This document shows, one piece after another, positions 1 through 8,139 of a stretch of 64,000 nucleotides of DNA. The stretch is from Pseudomonas fluorescens. Its GTDB lineage: Bacteria > Pseudomonadota > Gammaproteobacteria > Pseudomonadales > Pseudomonadaceae. Positions within the stretch are counted from its first letter, which is position 1. Every line of letters begins with the position of its first letter. The DNA lies in assembly GCF_001648775.1 (NCBI RefSeq), contig NZ_LVEJ01000007.1, positions 88,228-152,227 of the forward strand, in the 5' to 3' direction. The translations under genes were made by a program, and so were the position numbers. The notes below the pieces were generated by a model. It ran no database searches. It had not been told where the DNA came from and was given only the letters and a program-made list of their open reading frames with translations.

Positions 1-65
1 GCAGGTTGGTAGACCGGGACGTAGAAAACCGGCGCGCCCGAAGACGCCCTGTGCATGACCACCAT
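1..65 (-). CDS. Possible 5' end of a leftward gene leaving the window
   Basis: Reading leftward from an ATG at 65, the frame stays open to the window edge and encodes MVVMHRASSGAPVFYVPVYQP. It is too short to assign to a family. The leftward-reading sequence upstream of it (66-240) has no other convincing gene. I infer a possible start only; a second ATG three codons later is equally possible, and the whole segment could be untranslated leader. Confidence 0.25.
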   Translation of the reverse strand, partial: MVVMHRASSGAPVFYVPVYQP

Positions 66-330
66 AAAAGCCGTGTCGAACAGACACTGCGAATGATGAT
101 GCTTATGCAATCTACGAAAACTCAGGGCTACCAAACCCGATCACTGTTTTTCAGCGACCGACAGACGATAGAACCCGCGACCTAGACGCACAAGCCGGCG
201 GATTCTGGCTTAGTCGTAGGTAACGGCGCAAGGCGTTGTAGGGTTTCGGTGGTTACTTGAGGCTTCCTTTAAACAGTGGTGGTTTTTACTGTTTATTTCG
301 GTCAGTGGTTGATGGGGTGACTGGGTGGGT
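66..330. other. Non-coding edge region, no gene recognised
   Basis: No family-like protein is seen on either strand. On the minus strand there is a 26-codon frame (RRYLRLSQNPPACASRSRV...) ending in a stop, followed by a stretch that could be the leader of the possible gene at 1-65. The remainder, from about 240, grades into the REP array. Confidence 0.4.
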
Positions 331-500
331 GTCTTCGCGAGCAAGCTCGCTCCCACAGGGGATATGTGGTGGGTTTGGGGTTTGCGGTGACTGGGCTGGC
401 GTCTTCGCTAGCAGGCTAGCTCCCACAGGGTTATGTGGTTGGATTGGGATTGGTGGTGGCTGGGCTGGCGTTATCGCGAGCAGGCTCACTCCTACAGGGG
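331..500. repeat. Tandem array of three REP palindromes, about 70-bp period
   Basis: Three REP cores lie in the same orientation at about 334, 404 and 474, separated by related GT-rich spacers containing TGGGCTGGCGT. The first has arms GCGAGC/GCTCGC. The second has GCTAGC/GCTAGC, a paired change that keeps the hairpin. The third is decayed in its right arm (GCTCAC). The array lies just downstream of the dapF-like gene stop. Confidence 0.9.
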
Positions 501-507
501 ATCGTGG

Positions 508-1326
508 TCACTTGAGGTCGAGTTGGGTGTCTGGGAGGGTGCCGGAGAAAGTGGGTTCTACCGGGCCGCTCAGGGTTACGGAGCCTGAGCCATTCCAGTG
601 GACGGTGACGGGGCCGCCGTCGCATTCGACGTTGACGGTGTGGTCGAGCAGGCCTCGGCGGATGCCGTTGACGGCCGCGCCACATGAGCATGAGCCGGAG
701 CCGAGCGGGATGGCACCGTTGCGCTCCCAGATGCGCAGGCGGATGTGTTGGCGGTCGATGATCTGCACGAAGTGGACGTTGGTTTTGTGCGGAAACAATG
801 GGTGGATTTCTAGACTCGGGCCGAGGGCGGCGATGTCGACGGTGCTTAGGTCGTCGACGAAATAGGTGCAGTGCGGATTGCCCATGTTGCAGGCGGTTGG
901 GGCGCCGGCGAGCGGTAGAAAAAGTGTGTCGTGTTCTTGCGCCAGAGGGATGTCTTGCCAGTCGAACAACGGTTCGCCCATGTCGACGGCGATCAATCCG
1001 CTGGGCGTGCGTTCGCAGGTGAGCAAGCCACGGTTTGTGCGCAGGATGATCGATGTTCGGCTGGCTTCGCGCATCAACCTGTCCGCCACGCCACGGGTGG
1101 CGCTGCCGCACACATCGAGCGGCGAGCCGTCGGCGTTCCAGAACTCCACGCGCGCATCGGCGTCTGTGCAATCAAGGACCACGGCGAGTTGGTTGAAACC
1201 GATGCCGCGATGGCGATCGCCCAGGCGCCGGGCGAGTTGGCCGGTGACGGGGTTGGTGACGTTGCGTGAGTCGATCACGACGAAGTCATCGCCGTTGGCG
1301 TGCATCTTATGGAAGGTGAGTGGCAT
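508..1326 (-). CDS. Diaminopimelate epimerase family protein (diverged DapF paralogue)
   Basis: A 272-residue protein of normal DapF length. DapF epimerises LL- to meso-diaminopimelate with two cysteines acting as acid/base pair. The first site is present (NADG...DVCGS near residue 73), as are the substrate-binding ER residues in WERNG. The second catalytic motif, normally ACGSGAC, reads PLGSGSCSC, so the Cys before GSG is absent, and the usual CGNGAR reads CGSATR. It is therefore probably a paralogue with another substrate or altered activity rather than the housekeeping enzyme. It is the last gene of a leftward operon; its ATG overlaps the acetyltransferase stop by 20 bp. Confidence 0.8.
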   Translation of the reverse strand: MPLTFHKMHANGDDFVVIDSRNVTNPVTGQLARRLGDRHRGIGFNQLAVVLDCTDADARVEFWNADGSPLDVCGSATRGVADRLMREASRTSIILRTNRGLLTCERTPSGLIAVDMGEPLFDWQDIPLAQEHDTLFLPLAGAPTACNMGNPHCTYFVDDLSTVDIAALGPSLEIHPLFPHKTNVHFVQIIDRQHIRLRIWERNGAIPLGSGSCSCGAAVNGIRRGLLDHTVNVECDGGPVTVHWNGSGSVTLSGPVEPTFSGTLPDTQLDLK

Positions 1327-1810
1327 TCGCTGCGTCTCTGGTGTGCGTCATGTTGATCAGCGCTGAACGTTTGCCACCCGGTGCCGGGCGCTCTTCAATG
1401 GAGAACGGTACGAAGCCAAGTTTCGGGTAAAGCAGCAGGCCGGCGGTGTTTTCGTTGAAGCAAGACAGTTGCACTTCCTTGGCCTGGTACTTTTCGAAAC
1501 CCAACGCGGTCATGGTTTCGACGATGTACCGCGCCACACCCTGACCTCGGGCATATGGCGCGACGATGACGTTGCCAATACAGCAGATGCCATCGTGCTC
1601 AGCGCGGTAGAAGTTGGCGAAGCCGACGAACTCGCCGTTGGCCAGAAAAGCCGTGGACTCGAAGCGTTGGCTGATTGCGCTGTGCATCTGTTCTTCCGTC
1701 AGCGGGAAGTTGGCTTTCGGGAACATGAAGAACAACTCTTGTTCGCCCTGGGGAAAGCTGCAGATCATTTTGACGTCGTCGGCCGTCACTGGCCGGTGGG
1801 TGAAATTCAT
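1307..1810 (-). CDS. GNAT family N-acetyltransferase
   Basis: About 167 residues. The fold is recognisable from the acetyl-CoA loop VAPYARGQGVARYIVETM (R/Q-x-x-G-x-G/A) and the following NENTAGLLLYPKLGF segment typical of GNAT C-termini. The start at 1810 (MNFTHRP) is chosen because it is preceded by a GAGGG-type ribosome binding site and gives a normal family N-terminus; the open frame continues to 1867 upstream. It lies 13 bp from the DUF4287 gene and overlaps the dapF-like gene, so the three are probably co-transcribed. The acceptor substrate cannot be told from sequence. Confidence 0.85.
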   Translation of the reverse strand: MNFTHRPVTADDVKMICSFPQGEQELFFMFPKANFPLTEEQMHSAISQRFESTAFLANGEFVGFANFYRAEHDGICCIGNVIVAPYARGQGVARYIVETMTALGFEKYQAKEVQLSCFNENTAGLLLYPKLGFVPFSIEERPAPGGKRSALINMTHTRDAANATHLP

Positions 1811-1823
1811 CGCTGCCCTGCCC

Positions 1824-2036
1824 TCACTTTTTACCCGCCAGATGATGCGCAACCAAGGCGTTGGCATGACCGTGGCCCATGCCGTGTTCCTCCTTGAGCC
1901 ACGCCACCAGTTCCATGTGTTTCTTGTCGCTGATGCCGGCGAGCAGGTTTAGCCAGTGATCGATGGGCTGGCCGTATTTCTTTTCGATGGAGGGAAAGTA
2001 CGACGCCGGGCCTTTTACCTTGTTGTCTTCGCTCAT
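1824..2036 (-). CDS. DUF4287 domain protein
   Basis: A 70-residue protein consisting of one DUF4287-type domain: an SIEKKYGQPIDHWL helix, then KKHMELVAWLKEEHGMGHGHANALV. Family members are small soluble proteins of unknown function, sometimes fused to DUF5655. An AGGGAG site precedes the ATG. It is the first gene of the leftward operon that continues into the acetyltransferase and the dapF-like gene. Confidence 0.8.
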   Translation of the reverse strand: MSEDNKVKGPASYFPSIEKKYGQPIDHWLNLLAGISDKKHMELVAWLKEEHGMGHGHANALVAHHLAGKK

Positions 2037-2184
2037 GCTGCAAGCTCCCTGGGATCGCGACGGAGGGTCGGATAACGCTCCTTGTCGTCAGGGCATAGAG
2101 TGGCCGGGAAGTGGCGTTCCGGCAACCACTGCCGCTGCATCGGTGTCACCACCACGGGTGATGCCGATACTTGAGCAACCTGTT

Positions 2185-3546
2185 TCAGGGCACAACCGCT
2201 GGCGGTGAAATGCCTTGCAGCTCGCCGGGTTGCGCCGATGAACACGCCAAAGTTTCTGGCACCGTCAGCCACAACAGCATCAATGCAGCAGCCGCGACCG
2301 CCGCCAACGTCAGGAACGCCGCGCTGTACCCAGCCGCCTGCACCACAAACCCTGCAAGGCCGTTACTCAACGCCGCGCCCAATCCGAACACAGTCGACAG
2401 CGCCCCCAGGCTGATATTGAAGTGCCCGGTACCCAGCGTCAGATCTTTCACCACCACCGGAAACAACGCACCGAAAATCCCCGCGCCGATGCCGTCGAGC
2501 AACTGCACCGAGACCAGCCACCAAGGGTCGTTGGACAACACGTAAAGCACGCCACGCAATGGCAGGATCAGAAAGCCTGCGAGCAACAACGGCTTGCGTC
2601 CCCAGACGTCCGCTTTCGCCCCGACCAGCAACGCGACGGGCACCATGACCAGTTGCGCGGCAACAATGCAGGCGGAGGTCAGGGGCGTGGCCATCTGTAA
2701 ATTGGCCTGCGCCAGTTTCTGGCTCACCAGCGGCAACATCGCGGCGTTCGCCAGGTGGAAGAGCGCGCAGCACACGGCAAACATCAGCAGCGGTCTGTTG
2801 GTGAGCAGTACTGACAAACCTGATGGTTGCGCGCCATGTCCGCTGCCGCCGGAGTCGAGGCCGCGCGCGAGATCATGGTCGATGGCTTTGGGTGAAACAA
2901 AGGAGACGGCGATAACGCTGGCAATCGCCATCGCCGCCATCAGATAGAACACGGCCACTGGGCCGAACAGGTAGGCAAACAGCCCGGCCAACAGCGCCGC
3001 GCAAGCATTGCCGGCGTGGTTGAAGGTTTCGTTGCGACCGGTGCGGCGGGTGAAGGCGCGCGGCCCGGTGATGCCCAAGGTGATCGCTGAAATGGCCGGA
3101 GCAAAAATCGACGCGGCGACGGCGCTCAGGGCTTGAGTCAACGCCACCAGACTGAATGACGTGACGAACGGCAGCAGCAGACAACTCCCGGTCACCAGCA
3201 GCGCGGCAATCGCGATCAGCGCGCGTTTGTAGCGGGTGTTGTCGACCAGAGCGCCCGCCGGTGTCTGGGTGATGAGCGCGGCGATCCCGGCAATGGTCAT
3301 GACCAGACCGATGCTGGCCGGGTCCCAGTGGTGAACCGCCAACAGGTAAATCGCCAGATACGGGCCGAGCCCGTCCCGCACGTCGGCAAGGAAGAAATTC
3401 AGGCTATCGAGTGACAGGTTATTCCGGCGATCGAGGTGAGTGGCCACGGGCAGCGTCTTCAATGTTCGAGGTCGTGCGAATTGAATCAACCTCCGCAGAT
3501 TGAGTGACCTGTCGCCCGTATATTTAGTTGCATGGAGCGGCTGCAA
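2185..3546 (-). CDS. Major facilitator superfamily transporter, distal gene of the ars operon
   Basis: About 420-450 residues with the alternating hydrophobic segments of a 12-helix MFS protein; the loop-2/3 motif is GALVDNTRYKR and the equivalent in the second half is GAKADVWGRKP. The longest frame begins at a TTG at 3546; internal starts closer to THLDRRNNLSLDSLNFF are plausible, so the N-terminus is uncertain. It begins about 30 bp after arsH on the same strand, and no arsB or acr3 gene is present. By inference it may be the arsenical exporter of this operon, although I cannot assign it to a known arsenic MFS family from sequence alone. Confidence 0.75.
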   Translation of the reverse strand: MQPLHATKYTGDRSLNLRRLIQFARPRTLKTLPVATHLDRRNNLSLDSLNFFLADVRDGLGPYLAIYLLAVHHWDPASIGLVMTIAGIAALITQTPAGALVDNTRYKRALIAIAALLVTGSCLLLPFVTSFSLVALTQALSAVAASIFAPAISAITLGITGPRAFTRRTGRNETFNHAGNACAALLAGLFAYLFGPVAVFYLMAAMAIASVIAVSFVSPKAIDHDLARGLDSGGSGHGAQPSGLSVLLTNRPLLMFAVCCALFHLANAAMLPLVSQKLAQANLQMATPLTSACIVAAQLVMVPVALLVGAKADVWGRKPLLLAGFLILPLRGVLYVLSNDPWWLVSVQLLDGIGAGIFGALFPVVVKDLTLGTGHFNISLGALSTVFGLGAALSNGLAGFVVQAAGYSAAFLTLAAVAAAALMLLWLTVPETLACSSAQPGELQGISPPAVVP

Positions 3547-3576
3547 TCAGCCGCCCGGCAACACGGCCAGTCGCGC

Positions 3577-4272
3577 TCAGATCGATCGCTGGTTGACCCG
3601 CGCCATCAATTGCTCGGCGCTTTCCTTGCGCTCGGAATAGCGGTCGACCAGATGCGCCTGTTGATCGCGCAGCAGCACGGTGAACTTCACCAACTCTTCC
3701 ATCACATCAACCATGCGATCGTAGAACGGCGACGGCTTCATCCGCCCCGCTTCGTCGAATTCCATATAGGCCTTCGGCACCGAGGATTGGTTGGGGATGG
3801 TGAACATGCGCATCCAGCGCCCCAGCACGCGCAACTGATTGACCACGTTGAACGACTGCGAACCGCCGCAAACCTGCATCACGGCGAGGGTTTTGCCCTG
3901 GGTCGGACGCACCGCGCCGAGTTCCAGCGGGATCCAGTCGATCTGCGCCTTGAACACGGCCGACATCGCGCCATGGCGTTCCGGCGAGCACCAGACCTGG
4001 CCTTCCGACCACAGCACCAGATCACGCAGTTCCTGCACTTTGGGATGGTCGACTGGAGCGTCGTCGGGCAGTGGCAGACCGGACGGATTGAAGATGCGTG
4101 TTTCGGCACCGAAGTGTTCGAGCAGGCGCGCGGCCTCCTCTACCAGCAAACGGCTGAAGGAGCGTTCGCGGGTCGAGCCGTAGAGCAGCAAGATGCGTGG
4201 TTTGTGCGCGTCCGGTGGCGAAGGTTTGGCGTTATCGAACAGATTGAGATCGAGGTTGGGCAGTTCGGACAT
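3577..4272 (-). CDS. arsH: Arsenical resistance flavoprotein ArsH
   Basis: 231 residues. ArsH is an NADPH:FMN oxidoreductase that oxidises trivalent organoarsenicals. Seen here are the flavodoxin-like FMN loop [13 protein letters not shown], the [18 protein letters not shown] segment and the [10 protein letters not shown] loop characteristic of ArsH. It follows arsC by 9 bp with its own ribosome binding site (reading AAGGAGG before the ATG), consistent with one arsR-arsC-arsH transcript. Confidence 0.95.
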   Translation of the reverse strand: MSELPNLDLNLFDNAKPSPPDAHKPRILLLYGSTRERSFSRLLVEEAARLLEHFGAETRIFNPSGLPLPDDAPVDHPKVQELRDLVLWSEGQVWCSPERHGAMSAVFKAQIDWIPLELGAVRPTQGKTLAVMQVCGGSQSFNVVNQLRVLGRWMRMFTIPNQSSVPKAYMEFDEAGRMKPSPFYDRMVDVMEELVKFTVLLRDQQAHLVDRYSERKESAEQLMARVNQRSI

Positions 4273-4281
4273 AAATCCTCC

Positions 4282-4752
4282 TTAAAGCGTGCCGATTCGG
4301 TCGAGCGCGGTTTTCAGTTCATCGCGGCTGAGGGTTTCAAAGGGCAGGTCGAGGAAGGCCTGGCAGCGTTGGCCGATGCGCGCCAATGTCGCGCGAAAGG
4401 CTGCGTCAATCGTGGACTCATCACCCGTCACATCGGAGGGATCTTCCAGCCCCCAGTGGGATTTGAGCGCCGGGCCGAAATACACCGGGCAGGCCTCGCC
4501 AGCGGCTTTGTCGCACACGGTGATGACGATGTCTGGCGGGTTGCTTTCGAAGGCGTCGTTGCCTTTGCTGTGCAACCCGTCGATGGCGATGCCATGCTTT
4601 TGCAGGATCAACAGGCTGCGCGGCAAGACTTGGCCTTTGGGAAAACTGCCGGCACTCACCGCTTCAAACCCGGCAGGCGCCAAGTGATTGAACATGGCTT
4701 CAGAGAGGATGCTGCGGCAGCTGTTGGCCGTGCACATGAAAAGAATTCGCAT
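4282..4752 (-). CDS. arsC: Arsenate reductase, thioredoxin-coupled LMW-phosphatase type
   Basis: 156 residues. The N-terminal P-loop CTANSCRS fits CX5R of low-molecular-weight phosphatase-like arsenate reductases. A downstream pair of cysteines in VCDKAAGEACP matches the Cys82/Cys89 relay used with thioredoxin. It reduces arsenate to arsenite in the cytoplasm. It is located directly after arsR (13 bp) and before arsH. Confidence 0.95.
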   Translation of the reverse strand: MRILFMCTANSCRSILSEAMFNHLAPAGFEAVSAGSFPKGQVLPRSLLILQKHGIAIDGLHSKGNDAFESNPPDIVITVCDKAAGEACPVYFGPALKSHWGLEDPSDVTGDESTIDAAFRATLARIGQRCQAFLDLPFETLSRDELKTALDRIGTL

Positions 4753-4765
4753 GGTTTTTGCTCCC

Positions 4766-5113
4766 TCAGCAACAGGCGGCTTCGCGAACCGGACGACCGT
4801 CCATGTTCTGCAGGCGCGCGGCGTTGTCTTTGAGCCAATCGGTGTTGGCTGTGGAGGTCACTTGCAGGATTTCCCGAACCCAATCGGGCAGGTCCGGATT
4901 GAGCCGGTAATAGACCCACTGCCCCTGACGGCGATCAAGCAGCAAACCATTGCTGCGCAGTTGCGCGAGGTGGCGACTGATTTTCGGCTGGCTGTCGCCG
5001 AGTGCGCACATCAACTCGCAGACGCAGAGTTCACCTTGATCGGCGATGAGCAGCATGGCGCGGACGCGGGTTTCGTCGGCGAGGCTCTTGAAGACGTCGG
5101 TAGGGGTGATCAT
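4766..5113 (-). CDS. arsR: ArsR family arsenite-responsive repressor
   Basis: 115 residues with a winged-helix domain. The metal-sensing motif ELCVCEL (Cys30, Cys32) sits at the start of the recognition region, followed by the DNA-binding helix DSQPKISRHLAQLR. It ends in a vicinal AACC. It is the first gene of the leftward ars operon and presumably autoregulates through the AT-rich inverted repeat just upstream. Confidence 0.95.
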   Translation of the reverse strand: MITPTDVFKSLADETRVRAMLLIADQGELCVCELMCALGDSQPKISRHLAQLRSNGLLLDRRQGQWVYYRLNPDLPDWVREILQVTSTANTDWLKDNAARLQNMDGRPVREAACC

Positions 5114-5129
5114 GGGACGGGCTCAATAC

Positions 5130-5161
5130 ATATGGAAATTCGAATATACGGATATCCATAT
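5130..5161. promoter_or_regulatory. Candidate ArsR operator and promoter
   Basis: A sharply AT-rich patch 17-48 bp upstream of arsR. It contains an inverted repeat ATATGGA (5130-5136) / TCCATAT (5155-5161) enclosing a perfect ATTCGAAT palindrome (5138-5145). Position and symmetry suit an ArsR operator overlapping the ars promoter; binding is inferred. Confidence 0.5.
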
Positions 5162-5210
5162 ATAAATCAACCCGGAGATGACACACATCTCGCGAGATAT
5201 ACGCATACCC

Positions 5211-5305
5211 CTTGTGGGCGCGAGCCTGCTCGCGAAGGCGGTGGGTCAGGCGAGATTTGCGTATCAGATATACCGCTTTCGCGAGCAGGCTCGCTCCCAC
5301 AGGGG
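5211..5305. repeat. Inverted pair of REP palindromes
   Basis: Two REP cores (GTGGGCGCGAGCCTGCTCGCG and its inverted partner ending CTCGCTCCCAC) about 60 bp apart in opposite orientation. It lies between arsR and the downstream end of the LysR gene. Confidence 0.9.
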
Positions 5306-5322
5306 ATTTGGGTGCGCCTGGT

Positions 5323-6207
5323 TTAACCGCGTAAAAGCCCCTGCTCCGCCTCACACAACCCCACCACATAATCCCAAACCACCCGCAACCGCACCGACTT
5401 GTGCAACTCGCGCCGCGTGCTGATCCAGTAACTGCGCTCGATGCTTTCATCCGGCAGCAACGGCACCAGTGCAGGATCCGACTCGGCCATGTAGCAAGGC
5501 AGCACCGCAATGCCCAATCCCGACCGCGCCGCCTCCTGTTGCGCGATGACGCTGGTGCTGTGAAACACAACCCGAGGGCTGCGGCAGAAGCTGTTGAGAA
5601 ACATCAATTCCTGGCTGAACAGCAAATCATCGACATAACCAATCCAGGCATGCCGCCCAAGGTCTTCGCGGCTGTGCAGGGGCGGAGCTTTATCGAGATA
5701 GCGTTGGCTGGCATAGAGCGCCAAGCGATAGTCCGTGAGCTTGCGCGTGACGAGCATGTCCGCCGCCGGGCGCTCCAGATGAATACTGATTTCCGCTTCA
5801 CGGTTGAGGATGCTGACAAAGCGCGGCACCGCGACCAGTTCCACTTCCAATCCCGGATAACGCTCGAACAAGCCGATCATGCGGCTGGCCAGGAACTTGA
5901 TGCCCAGCCCTTCCGTCACCCCCACGCGAATCTTGCCCAGTGGCGCGGTGGATTGAGTGATCTCTTCCTGCGCCAGCAGCGCAACGTTTTCCATCGCTTC
6001 AGCATGTTTAAGCAGCGCTTCCCCCGCCGGGGTCATTTCGTAGCCTTGCGCATGCTGGACGAACAGCGCGGTGCCGAGGCTCTTTTCAATGGCTTCGATG
6101 TGGCGGGCGACGGTGGCGTGGGTGGTGTTGAGGCGGCGGGCGGCGGTGAGCAGGCGGCCGCTGCGTTGCAGTTCGAGAAAAAACCGCAGGTCGTTCCAGT
6201 CGAACAT
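5323..6207 (-). CDS. LysR family transcriptional regulator
   Basis: 294 residues. The N-terminal helix-turn-helix spans about residues 1-60 (MFDWNDLRFFLELQRSGRLLTAARRL), followed by a periplasmic-binding-protein-like effector domain. It is divergent from the GMC oxidoreductase gene with 133 bp between starts, so it probably regulates that gene. The inducer is unknown. Confidence 0.9.
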   Translation of the reverse strand: MFDWNDLRFFLELQRSGRLLTAARRLNTTHATVARHIEAIEKSLGTALFVQHAQGYEMTPAGEALLKHAEAMENVALLAQEEITQSTAPLGKIRVGVTEGLGIKFLASRMIGLFERYPGLEVELVAVPRFVSILNREAEISIHLERPAADMLVTRKLTDYRLALYASQRYLDKAPPLHSREDLGRHAWIGYVDDLLFSQELMFLNSFCRSPRVVFHSTSVIAQQEAARSGLGIAVLPCYMAESDPALVPLLPDESIERSYWISTRRELHKSVRLRVVWDYVVGLCEAEQGLLRG

Positions 6208-6340
6208 GGCGTGTCCTTGTCAGCTATGGTCTATGCAGGCTGTTTGAAAACGCACAGCGGCTGCGCAAAAACTAACATTCTTTTAACGAAAGCTAACAAC
6301 TAGAGTGTCCGACAATAAAAACAAAAAGCGAGGTCAGGGA

Positions 6341-8005
6341 ATGCAGACTTCCCTTGATGAATACGACTACATCGTGGTCGGCGCCGGCCCTGCCGGGTGC
6401 TTGCTGGCCAATCGGCTGTCGGCGGATCCGCAGCAGCGCGTGCTGTTGCTCGAAGCCGGCGGGCGCGACAACTATGCGTGGATTCACATTCCGGTCGGCT
6501 ACCTGTTCTGCATCGGTAACCCGCGCACCGACTGGTGTTTCAAGACCGAAGAACAAGCAGGCCTCAATGGCCGCGCGCTGAGTTATCCGCGTGGCAAAGT
6601 GCTGGGCGGCTGTTCTTCCATCAACGGCATGATCTACATGCGCGGCCAGGCCAACGACTACGACGGCTGGGCGGCCGAGGGCAACCCGGGCTGGGCCTGG
6701 AACGACGTGTTGCCGCTGTTCAAGCAAAGCGAAAATCATTTTGCCGGGGATGCTGAATTTCACGGCGCCAAGGGTGAATGGCGCGTCGAACAACAGCGCT
6801 TGTCGTGGCCAATTCTGGATGCCTTTCGCAGTGCCGCCGAGCAGAGTGGTATTGCCAGCATCGATGACTTCAATCAGGGCGATAACGAAGGTTGCGGCTA
6901 CTTTCAGGTCAATCAGAAGGCCGGGGTGCGTTGGAACGCCGCCAAAGCGTTTTTGAAACCGGTGCGTAACCGCCCGAATCTGACGGTGCTGACCGGGGTT
7001 GAGGTGGATCGTGTTTTGCTCGAAGACGGTCGCGCTTCAAAAGTCAGTGCCCGTCATGAAGGTCAGGTCAAACAGTTCAAGGCGCGCAAAGAGATCGTCC
7101 TGTGCGCCGGCGCGGTCGGTTCGCCGAGCATTCTGCAACGTTCCGGGATTGGCCCACGGCCGCTGCTCGAACGCTTGGGCATCGGCGTGATTCATGAGCT
7201 GCCGGGCGTCGGCGGTAACCTGCAGGATCACCTGCAACTGCGCCTGATCTACAAGCTGGAAAATGCGCGCACGCTGAACCAGATCGCTGGCAGTGTGTGG
7301 GGCAAGATGGGCATGGGCCTGCGTTATCTGTATGACCGCAGCGGGCCGTTGTCGATGGCGCCGAGTCAGTTGGGCGCGTTTGCGCGGTCGGGGCCGGAGC
7401 AGACCTCGGCGAATCTTGAATACCATGTGCAGCCGCTGTCGCTGGAGCGTTTTGGCGAGCCGTTGCACAGCTTCCCAGCGTTCACCGCGTCGGTGTGCGA
7501 TCTGCGTCCGCAGAGTCGTGGGCGGATTGAAATCCGTTCGGCGGATCCACAGGAAGCGCCGCTGATTCAACCCAACTATCTGAGCCATCCTGAAGACCTG
7601 CGCGTGGCGGCCGATGCGATTCGCCTGACTCGCCGTATCGTCAGCGCCCCTGCCCTGCACGCCTTTAAACCAGTGGAATATCTGCCCGGCGCCAACCTGC
7701 AAAGCGAAGAACAGTTACAGGAAGCAGCAGCGAAAATCGGCACGACTATTTTCCATCCGGTCGGCACCTGCCGCATGGGCAATGACAGTGACGCGGTGGT
7801 CGATGCACAACTGCGCGTACACGGCGTGCCCGGTTTGCGCATTGCCGATGCGTCAATCATGCCGCGCATCACCTCGGGCAATACGTGTTCGCCTACGCTG
7901 ATGATTGCGGAAAAGGCTGCTCAACTGATCCTCAATTCCAAAGCTGTAAACACCGTACCTGTGGGAGCGAGCTTGCTCGCGAAAGCGGTAGATCATTCAA
8001 CATAG
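6341..8005 (+). CDS. GMC family FAD-dependent oxidoreductase (choline dehydrogenase-like)
   Basis: 554 residues. The N-terminal dinucleotide fold VVGAGPAGCLLANRLS binds FAD; the GMC signature is in PRGKVLGGCSSINGMIYMRG. The C-terminal active-site block contains HPVGTCRMG and SGNTCSPTLMIAEKAA. These enzymes oxidise alcohols to aldehydes; the substrate is not evident, and betA-type context (betB, betI) is absent. The ATG at 6341 is preceded by GAGGTCAGGGA; an upstream GTG at 6305 has no such site. The last residues (VGASLLAKA...) are encoded by an inserted REP element. The next gene is a transporter that may import its substrate. Confidence 0.9.
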   Translation: MQTSLDEYDYIVVGAGPAGCLLANRLSADPQQRVLLLEAGGRDNYAWIHIPVGYLFCIGNPRTDWCFKTEEQAGLNGRALSYPRGKVLGGCSSINGMIYMRGQANDYDGWAAEGNPGWAWNDVLPLFKQSENHFAGDAEFHGAKGEWRVEQQRLSWPILDAFRSAAEQSGIASIDDFNQGDNEGCGYFQVNQKAGVRWNAAKAFLKPVRNRPNLTVLTGVEVDRVLLEDGRASKVSARHEGQVKQFKARKEIVLCAGAVGSPSILQRSGIGPRPLLERLGIGVIHELPGVGGNLQDHLQLRLIYKLENARTLNQIAGSVWGKMGMGLRYLYDRSGPLSMAPSQLGAFARSGPEQTSANLEYHVQPLSLERFGEPLHSFPAFTASVCDLRPQSRGRIEIRSADPQEAPLIQPNYLSHPEDLRVAADAIRLTRRIVSAPALHAFKPVEYLPGANLQSEEQLQEAAAKIGTTIFHPVGTCRMGNDSDAVVDAQLRVHGVPGLRIADASIMPRITSGNTCSPTLMIAEKAAQLILNSKAVNTVPVGASLLAKAVDHST

Positions 8006-8052
8006 AGGTTGACTGACAGGACGCCTTCGCGAGCAAGCTCGCTCCCACAGGG
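7958..8052. repeat. Inverted REP pair overlapping the 3' end of the GMC gene
   Basis: Two REP cores, TGTGGGAGCGAGCTTGCTCG and its inverse, about 60 bp apart. The first lies inside the GMC oxidoreductase reading frame and supplies its last codons; the second lies before the transporter gene. Confidence 0.9.
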
Positions 8053-8139
8053 ATTTGCATCCCATTCAAGGCATCGCGCATCACCCGGACACGCAACACC
8101 AGTGGAACAACAAAAACAATCACTGTGAGGGATACCGAT

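Noticed and set aside
508..1326. Housekeeping dapF
   Set aside because: The second catalytic cysteine motif is not preserved and the lysA/xerC context of the canonical gene is missing.
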